A DNA stretch of 11,338 nt from Flavobacteriaceae bacterium (GTDB lineage Bacteria; Bacteroidota; Bacteroidia; Flavobacteriales; Flavobacteriaceae). The DNA lies in the NCBI GenBank assembly GCA_002401385.1, contig NVSY01000013.1, positions 68,296-79,633 of the forward strand. The letters run 5' to 3'. Numbering within the stretch: position 1 is the stretch's first letter; every line of letters begins with the position of its first letter. The notes beneath the pieces are model-generated. The model did not search any database. It was not told where the DNA came from and was given only the letters and a program-made list of their open reading frames with translations. The position numbers were made by a program, and so were the translations under genes. This document shows, in pieces, positions 8,411-11,338 of the stretch.

Positions 8411-9067
8411 TTACTTTTTTAACGCTTTAACTATCTTTTTTGAAAAATCTTCTGAAGTGGTTCCTAAAGTATCCGGATTATCAATTCTTGTAGTCAACAC
8501 AGAAAGCACTCTTTTGTCTTTCGGCTGTGTCAAGTCATAAACAATGGTCTCTAATACATAAATTTTCCCTTCTGTTGTTACCGATGTTATTGGGTAAGAC
8601 TCAGAATACATGGTCCCATAATGTCTGTAATACCCTCTATAGTACCCTCGACCATAATAAAAGGGATAGGTATTAATGGAATAAACAGAACTACTGGTTG
8701 TTGTTTTAGTGAACTGTTTTGTATCTCTTAAAACAGTCATAATCACCACCTCAATACCTTCGTGTTTTAATTTATCTGTTAATTTGTCCCATCTATCATA
8801 ATCTATTTCATTTGTTTGTTCAATTTCTGGAAATTTCACAAAACTTTCAACGGATTTATATCCATTGTCATTTAAAACATCTACCATATCCTTCTCAAAT
8901 CGAACCCTGGCAGTTTCATTACCCGTTTTACTAACCACCAAAATATTTTTATTCTTTATTTCTGGAGTTCTTATGTCTTTCCATGAGTCTGTTACCTTTA
9001 CAGAAGAGCAACTTTCCATTACAATTGCAACGGTGACTATTCCTATAATTTTAAATACTGTTTTCAT
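8411..9067 (-). CDS. Hypothetical lipoprotein with Tyr/Gly-rich segment, third gene of peptide cassette 1
   Basis: A 218-aa protein with a lipoprotein-type signal: hydrophobic core IIGIVTVAIVM then ESC with Cys20; the -3 Met and -2 Glu make the lipobox slightly unusual. The start of the mature part (SSVKVTDSWKD) and the strand NILVVSKTGNETARVRFEKDMV are typical of a family of unnamed flavobacterial lipoproteins I recognise only by pattern. Residues about 134-159 are rich in Tyr, Gly and Arg (YPFYYGRGYYRGYYRHYG), probably a flexible surface loop. The C-terminal part (YVLETIVYDLTQPKD, LTTRIDNPDTLG) looks folded. The gene begins 43 bp after the basic peptide gene B1 with no terminator between, so it is probably co-transcribed with peptides A1 and B1 from the promoter at 9427-9516. 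Function unknown. Confidence 0.85.
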   Translation of the reverse strand: MKTVFKIIGIVTVAIVMESCSSVKVTDSWKDIRTPEIKNKNILVVSKTGNETARVRFEKDMVDVLNDNGYKSVESFVKFPEIEQTNEIDYDRWDKLTDKLKHEGIEVVIMTVLRDTKQFTKTTTSSSVYSINTYPFYYGRGYYRGYYRHYGTMYSESYPITSVTTEGKIYVLETIVYDLTQPKDKRVLSVLTTRIDNPDTLGTTSEDFSKKIVKALKK

Positions 9068-9110
9068 AATTTTGTCATTTTATAATTGTTATTAATTTGA
9101 TTTCAGCAAA

Positions 9111-9209
9111 TTAGATTTCAAATCGTCTCTGCTTATTCCAAAGTGATTTTTTAGAATTTCTTGAAAATTTGTTTTCTTTGTTAGTCCCACTTAAATGTGA
9201 ATATGTCAT
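9111..9209 (-). CDS. Basic 32-aa peptide B1 (cassette 1)
   Basis: A 33-codon frame starting MTYSHL and ending in RRFEI. It has eight Lys/Arg and only two Glu, one Trp and no Cys. The segments NKENKFS, NSKKSLW and KQRRFE recur in paralogues at 9864-9962 and 10739-10837, each exactly 32 aa long. Nucleotide differences among the copies are concentrated at third codon positions (for example ACC/ACA, CAC/CAT, AAC/AAT, AGA/AGG, CTT/CTA), which is strong evidence of translation under selection. It lies 41 bp after peptide A1 and 43 bp before the lipoprotein gene. There is no signal peptide or TM helix. It might be a nucleic-acid- or membrane-binding peptide, a signal, or an antimicrobial; function unknown. 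Confidence 0.72.
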   Translation of the reverse strand: MTYSHLSGTNKENKFSRNSKKSLWNKQRRFEI

Positions 9210-9250
9210 GATTTTTGTTTTTTTAATGTGTTTGAAATGTGTTTCTTGAA

Positions 9251-9379
9251 TTAGATAAATAAATAAACATCTTCATTATTGTCATATTTAGACAGAAAAT
9301 CTTCATTACTATTTATCATTTTGATGGTACTCAAGCTAAATTTTGAATCATTTTTAGAAATTGATTTTAATGTTCCCAT
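9251..9379 (-). CDS. 42-aa peptide A1 (cassette 1)
   Basis: A 43-codon frame whose product aligns without gaps over its full length with peptide A2 (10006-10134). Shared segments are SKFSL, NSNEDFLSKY and the C-terminal LFI. The N-terminal half is basic and Ser-rich, the C-terminal half acidic with a hydrophobic end. There is no Cys, no double-Gly leader cleavage motif and no signal peptide. It is the first gene of cassette 1, about 45 bp downstream of the promoter box at 9427-9434 and 41 bp upstream of peptide B1. The gapless alignment, equal length and conserved C-terminus argue for a real gene. Role unknown; a signalling or modified-peptide precursor is possible, but no maturation enzyme is visible. 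Confidence 0.68.
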   Translation of the reverse strand: MGTLKSISKNDSKFSLSTIKMINSNEDFLSKYDNNEDVYLFI

Positions 9380-9426
9380 GATTATTTATTCTGTATGTTG
9401 TTTATTAATATGTTTTGTTTCTAATA

Positions 9427-9516
9427 CAAATGTAGACTGAATACTAGGGCGGTATAGAAGTATTACACTGAACAAACTAAAAGGCAAAGTGAACTGTCCA
9501 AATCTGAAAGTGAAGT
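9427..9516 (-). promoter_or_regulatory. Cassette 1 promoter with three 21-bp-spaced repeats (putative LytTR operator)
   Basis: On the minus strand ACTTCACT (9509-9516), AGTTCACT (9488-9495) and TGTTCAGT (9467-9474) lie exactly 21 bp apart, followed by TACATTTG (9427-9434), a TAnnTTTG box. The extended middle site ACAGTTCAC is close to the general LytTR half-site pattern. Spacing from proximal repeat to box is the same as in cassettes 2 and 3 and within 1 bp of the two-component operon promoter. Confidence 0.68.
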
Positions 9517-9660
9517 AGTTACCCTTAGCTCAGCAGTATTGTTTTTTTAAGAAAATAGCTATTAATTCGAAAAGGATTGGCTTTTAGTATTCACAAGAAA
9601 CAGCTGGTATAAAACAGCTTTAGAAGTCTTAACAACAACTCGTTTTTTTAACTATTAATT

Positions 9661-9726
9661 TGAAATCATATTCTTACTAACCTCGAACCAATTTCAACAG
9701 GATGCTGTATTGGTTAAGTTGATAAA
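9661..9726. repeat. Spacer element, copy 1, with dyad symmetry
   Basis: A diverged repeat shared by the three cassette spacers, beginning with GAAATCATATTCTTACTA and ending around TGTATTGGT. In this copy AACCAAT (9686-9692) and ATTGGTT (9709-9715), with inner ACAG and CTGT, can form a hairpin with a GATG loop. It lies between the terminator of the next cassette and the cassette 1 operator. No ORF is present; the wider spacer (9517-9744) shows nothing else. It may be an upstream protein site or part of a small RNA. Confidence 0.5.
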
Positions 9727-9744
9727 AAACGACAAGGACTTTGA

Positions 9745-9782
9745 ATATAAAAAACCCTGAAGAATAGACATCCTCAGGGTTT
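9745..9782 (-). terminator. Intrinsic terminator ending cassette 2
   Basis: AAACCCTGAAGA pairs with TCCTCAGGGTTT (one mismatch) around the loop ATAGACA. On the minus strand the stem is followed by a T run (9745-9754), so it ends the transcript carrying A2 and B2. The plus-strand side also has T-rich sequence, so it may act both ways. Sister terminators lie at 10494-10527 and 11277-11310. Confidence 0.82.
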
Positions 9783-9863
9783 AATAAAATTTTTAAAAAA
9801 ACTAACAGCACTTTACAATACTTGTTTTTAAAGAGATTTCATTTCATTATTAATGTTAGTAAA

Positions 9864-9962
9864 TTAGAGTTCAAATCGCCTCTGCTTATTCCATAGTGAT
9901 TTTTTAGAATTCCTTGAAAATTTATTTTCTTTGTTTGTGTTTTTTAAGTGTGAATAGGTCAT
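9864..9962 (-). CDS. Basic 32-aa peptide B2 (cassette 2)
   Basis: The second copy of the B family: 32 aa, starting MTYSHLKNTNKENKFS and ending KQRRFEL. It differs from B1 at residues 7, 8 and 32, with further differences silent. It follows A2 by 43 bp. Downstream there is no third gene: only about 80 bp separate its stop from the terminator, and the short ATG frames there close within a few codons. Very basic, without Cys, signal peptide or TM segment. Paralogy with two other copies is the main support. Confidence 0.72.
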   Translation of the reverse strand: MTYSHLKNTNKENKFSRNSKKSLWNKQRRFEL

Positions 9963-10005
9963 CATTTATGTTTTTAAAATTTGTTTTAGAGGTATACTTT
10001 ATAAA

Positions 10006-10134
10006 TTAGATAAATAGGCAAACAGCTTCTTCATTGCCATATTTAGATAGAAAATCTTCGTTGCTATTTTTCATTTTGATATTTCTCAAACTAAATTTTG
10101 AATTCCTTTTAAAAATTGAATTTAATGTATCCAT
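10006..10134 (-). CDS. 42-aa peptide A2 (cassette 2)
   Basis: The open frame extends upstream to 10245, but the ATG at 10134 is the right start: the extension would run through the proposed promoter box (10185-10192) and part of the operator, and starting here gives the same length and N-terminus as A1 (M-x-T-L-x-S-I). The product shares SKFSL, NSNEDFLSKY and C-terminal LFI with A1. It has one Cys close to the C-terminus (residue 39, where A1 has Tyr), so Cys-based modification is not a conserved feature. First gene of cassette 2, about 50 bp after the promoter box. Function unknown. Confidence 0.68.
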   Translation of the reverse strand: MDTLNSIFKRNSKFSLRNIKMKNSNEDFLSKYGNEEAVCLFI

Positions 10135-10184
10135 AGTTAATTTTTTATATGTTTTTATAAATATATTTTTCTTTATTTCTAATA

Positions 10185-10274
10185 CAAATATAGGTTGAAA
10201 CCTAGGGAGATATGGAAGTTTTAGATTGAATGGACTAAAAGTCAAAGTGAAATGTCCAAATCAGAAAGCGAAGT
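10185..10274 (-). promoter_or_regulatory. Cassette 2 promoter with three 21-bp-spaced repeats (putative LytTR operator)
   Basis: On the minus strand ACTTCGCT (10267-10274), ATTTCACT (10246-10253) and CATTCAAT (10225-10232) are exactly 21 bp apart, followed by TATATTTG (10185-10192). Distances between all elements are identical to cassettes 1 and 3. The distal and proximal repeats are slightly degenerate, so this may be the weakest of the sites. Confidence 0.65.
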
Positions 10275-10404
10275 AATTCTCCTTAAATAAGAAGCTAAAT
10301 TTTAACAAAATCGCTGTTAATTTGGATAGATCTAGCTTTTAATATTTACAATTTTCAGGGAGTACTACATTGTGTTGCCCCCCTTAAATGTATCAATTCA
10401 ATTT

Positions 10405-10470
10405 TGAAATCATATTCTTACTAGCCTGGAACGGATATCAATGTACAATGTATTGGTACAATTGATAAAA
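10405..10470. repeat. Spacer element, copy 2, with dyad symmetry
   Basis: This shares TGAAATCATATTCTTACTA with copy 1, then diverges. Its inverted repeat is different in sequence but in the same place: ATCAATGTAC (10437-10446) against GTACAATTGAT (10456-10466). It lies between the cassette 3 terminator and the cassette 2 operator. The remaining spacer (10275-10404) has no ORF or other signal that I can see. Confidence 0.5.
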
Positions 10471-10493
10471 AAAAGAGTAAATGGCTCAAATTC

Positions 10494-10527
10494 AAAAAAC
10501 CCTGAAGAATAGACATCCCCAGGGTTT
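10494..10527 (-). terminator. Intrinsic terminator ending cassette 3
   Basis: AAACCCTG (10497-10504) pairs with CAGGGTTT, with the same AATAGACAT sequence in the loop as the other cassette terminators. On the minus strand it is followed by a short T run. It lies about 35 bp downstream of the D3 stop. Confidence 0.78.
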
Positions 10528-10562
10528 AATAAAATTTTGAAGCTAAAAGCATTTTACAGCTC

Positions 10563-10709
10563 CTATATTATAATTGGACTCCATTTTATTTTTTTTGTTA
10601 TACTCAAATTATACATTTTGAAATTTATGTAAGGGCTGTAAACGGCTACAGTGTTATCCCAAACCTGTTCTATTTTTTCTCCTGCAGCCAACATAATTGT
10701 TTGCATCAT
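10563..10709 (-). CDS. 48-aa ORF D3, third gene of cassette 3
   Basis: A 49-codon frame beginning with two adjacent ATG codons (10709 and 10706; a further Met at codon 6). It is 29 bp after the basic peptide B3 and about 35 bp before the cassette terminator, the slot that holds the lipoprotein gene in cassette 1 and is empty in cassette 2. The product has segments LAAGEKIEQVWDNT and VYSPYINFKMYN and a hydrophobic end WSPIII. There is no clear signal peptide. I see no paralogue in the window, so coding is supported only by position and by filling the space between B3 and the terminator. Function unknown. Confidence 0.5.
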   Translation of the reverse strand: MMQTIMLAAGEKIEQVWDNTVAVYSPYINFKMYNLSITKKIKWSPIII

Positions 10710-10738
10710 TATCTTGTTTTATTAGTGACATCAGCAAA

Positions 10739-10837
10739 TTACAATTCAAATCGCCTCTGCTTATACCATAGTGATTTTTTAGAATTTTTTGAAAATTTAT
10801 TTTCTTTGTTTGTCCATGTTAAATGTGAATATGTCAT
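10739..10837 (-). CDS. Basic 32-aa peptide B3 (cassette 3)
   Basis: The third copy of the B family, 32 aa, starting MTYSHLTWTNKENKFS and ending KQRRFEL. Differences from B1 and B2 are confined to residues 7-8 (Thr-Trp), 17 (Lys for Arg), 25 (Tyr for Asn) and 32. It starts only 11 bp after the hydrophobic peptide C3 and is followed 29 bp later by D3. Net positive charge is the same as in the other copies. It is the only gene family present in all three cassettes. Confidence 0.72.
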   Translation of the reverse strand: MTYSHLTWTNKENKFSKNSKKSLWYKQRRFEL

Positions 10838-10848
10838 CGTTTTTTGTT

Positions 10849-10947
10849 TTAGAAAAATACATTTATAAATGCAACATATAGCATAAATATAGCTGTTATG
10901 CTTAATACTGTGTCTAGGGCTAATAATATTAAAAGTTCTATTTTCAT
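10849..10947 (-). CDS. 32-aa hydrophobic single-TM peptide C3, first gene of cassette 3
   Basis: A 33-codon frame in the slot that holds the A peptides in cassettes 1 and 2, but unrelated to them. The product starts MKIELLILLALDTVLS and is almost wholly hydrophobic to its end at VFF, with Lys2, Glu4 and Asp12 as the only charges: one TM helix of about 25 residues, probably staying in the inner membrane. It begins about 115 bp downstream of the promoter box and ends 11 bp before B3. It could be a small membrane regulator of the kinase or pump, or a pore-like toxin as in type I toxin families; nothing in the sequence decides this. Confidence 0.55.
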   Translation of the reverse strand: MKIELLILLALDTVLSITAIFMLYVAFINVFF

Positions 10948-11062
10948 CTTGTTTTCTTTTAGAAATTATTGATTTTTTTGTGTAGTTATCTTTGTTTTTA
11001 TTCCTTGGTAGGAATAGGGCTTTTGATTCCTGTTTTTTAATTTGTTTGCACTATTTCTAATA

Positions 11063-11152
11063 CAAATATAGACTGAGACCAAGAGGTATATGGAAGTATT
11101 AGGCTGAACGAGCTTAAAGTCGAAGTGAAGTGTCCAAATCTAAAAGTGAAGT
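11063..11152 (-). promoter_or_regulatory. Cassette 3 promoter with three 21-bp-spaced repeats (putative LytTR operator)
   Basis: On the minus strand ACTTCACT (11145-11152), ACTTCACT (11124-11131) and CGTTCAGC (11103-11110) are exactly 21 bp apart, followed by TATATTTG (11063-11070). The two distal repeats are identical. The 5' leader to C3 is longer than in the other cassettes and contains a small ATTCC/GGAAT hairpin near 11000-11016. Confidence 0.68.
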
Positions 11153-11200
11153 AGTTGTCCGTTAATTAGAGGGTTCGTTTTCTAAGAAAAACAGTTGTTT

Positions 11201-11260
11201 GGAATCATATTCTCTCCCTTTGGAACGTATGTCAATGTGAAATTGCATTGGCTAAAATGA
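11201..11260. repeat. Spacer element, copy 3, with dyad symmetry
   Basis: This begins with GGAATCATATTCT as in the other copies and holds the inverted repeat CAATG (11233-11237) and CATTG (11246-11250). It lies between the terminator at the right edge and the cassette 3 operator, the same place as copies 1 and 2. Confidence 0.45.
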
Positions 11261-11276
11261 GAAGGGATTTAAATTC

Positions 11277-11310
11277 AAAAAACCTTAAGGAATAGACATT
11301 CTCAAGGTTT
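11277..11310 (-). terminator. Intrinsic terminator of a presumed fourth cassette
   Basis: AAACCTT pairs with AAGGTTT around the same AATAGACAT loop as the terminators at 9745-9782 and 10494-10527. Compared with those, one C-G pair has become T-A, a compensatory change that supports the hairpin. No minus-strand gene for it lies in the window, so a further transcript must come from beyond the right edge. Confidence 0.72.
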
Positions 11311-11338
11311 ATTAAAACTCTTTTTTTGAAGCAAACAG

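Noticed and set aside
9251..10134. A peptides as lanthipeptide or double-Gly-leader bacteriocin precursors
   Set aside because: There is no GG/GA cleavage motif, A1 has no Cys, and no modification enzyme or peptidase-type ABC transporter is present in the window.
10135..10245. N-terminal extension of peptide A2
   Set aside because: The extension runs through the promoter box and part of the operator, and A1 has no equivalent; the ATG at 10134 matches the A1 start.

Overview
The window looks like a chromosomal segment of a low-GC marine- or soil-type member of the Bacteroidota, most likely Flavobacteriaceae. The evidence is an AT-rich composition, weak ribosome-binding sites, promoter-like TAnnTTTG boxes, Cys-anchored lipoproteins and LytS/LytTR-type two-component genes of the flavobacterial sort. 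No RNA genes, insertion sequences or CRISPR arrays were seen.

Left part (1-6966), all on the minus strand: one probable operon read from right to left. It consists of a small unrecognised ORF (74 aa), a four-TM LytS/YehU-type histidine kinase, a LytTR response regulator, an unusual fusion of an ABC-type substrate-binding domain with a TolC-like outer membrane channel, an RND periplasmic adaptor lipoprotein, and the N-terminal 389 residues of an RND permease that runs off the left edge. Middle part (6967-8400): a long spacer, then one plus-strand outer-membrane beta-barrel gene ending in a terminator shared with the facing gene.

Right part (8351-11338): a tandem series of three diverged cassettes, all on the minus strand. 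Each has a promoter, one to three very short genes and a terminator. A 42-aa peptide gene (two paralogous copies, replaced in the third cassette by a 32-aa hydrophobic peptide) is followed by a strongly conserved basic 32-aa peptide (three copies). The third slot varies: a 218-aa Tyr/Gly-rich lipoprotein, nothing, or a 48-aa ORF. A terminator of the same type at the right edge suggests a fourth cassette beyond the window. Apart from the 218-aa gene, these ORFs are too short for ordinary gene callers, or are hidden in an over-extended ORF.

The main observation links the two ends. The kinase/regulator/efflux operon and all three peptide cassettes carry the same promoter layout: three or four direct repeats (minus strand, roughly NNTTCACT) spaced exactly 21 bp apart, with the proximal repeat at an almost fixed distance (40 or 41 bp, start to start) from a TATATTTG or TACATTTG box. 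Direct repeats with about 21-bp period are the known operator geometry of LytTR regulators. My inference is that the LytTR protein encoded here controls both its own sensor/efflux operon and the peptide cassettes, forming a peptide-plus-exporter regulon. Whether the peptides are signals, toxins, export cargo or envelope-stress effectors cannot be told from sequence alone.
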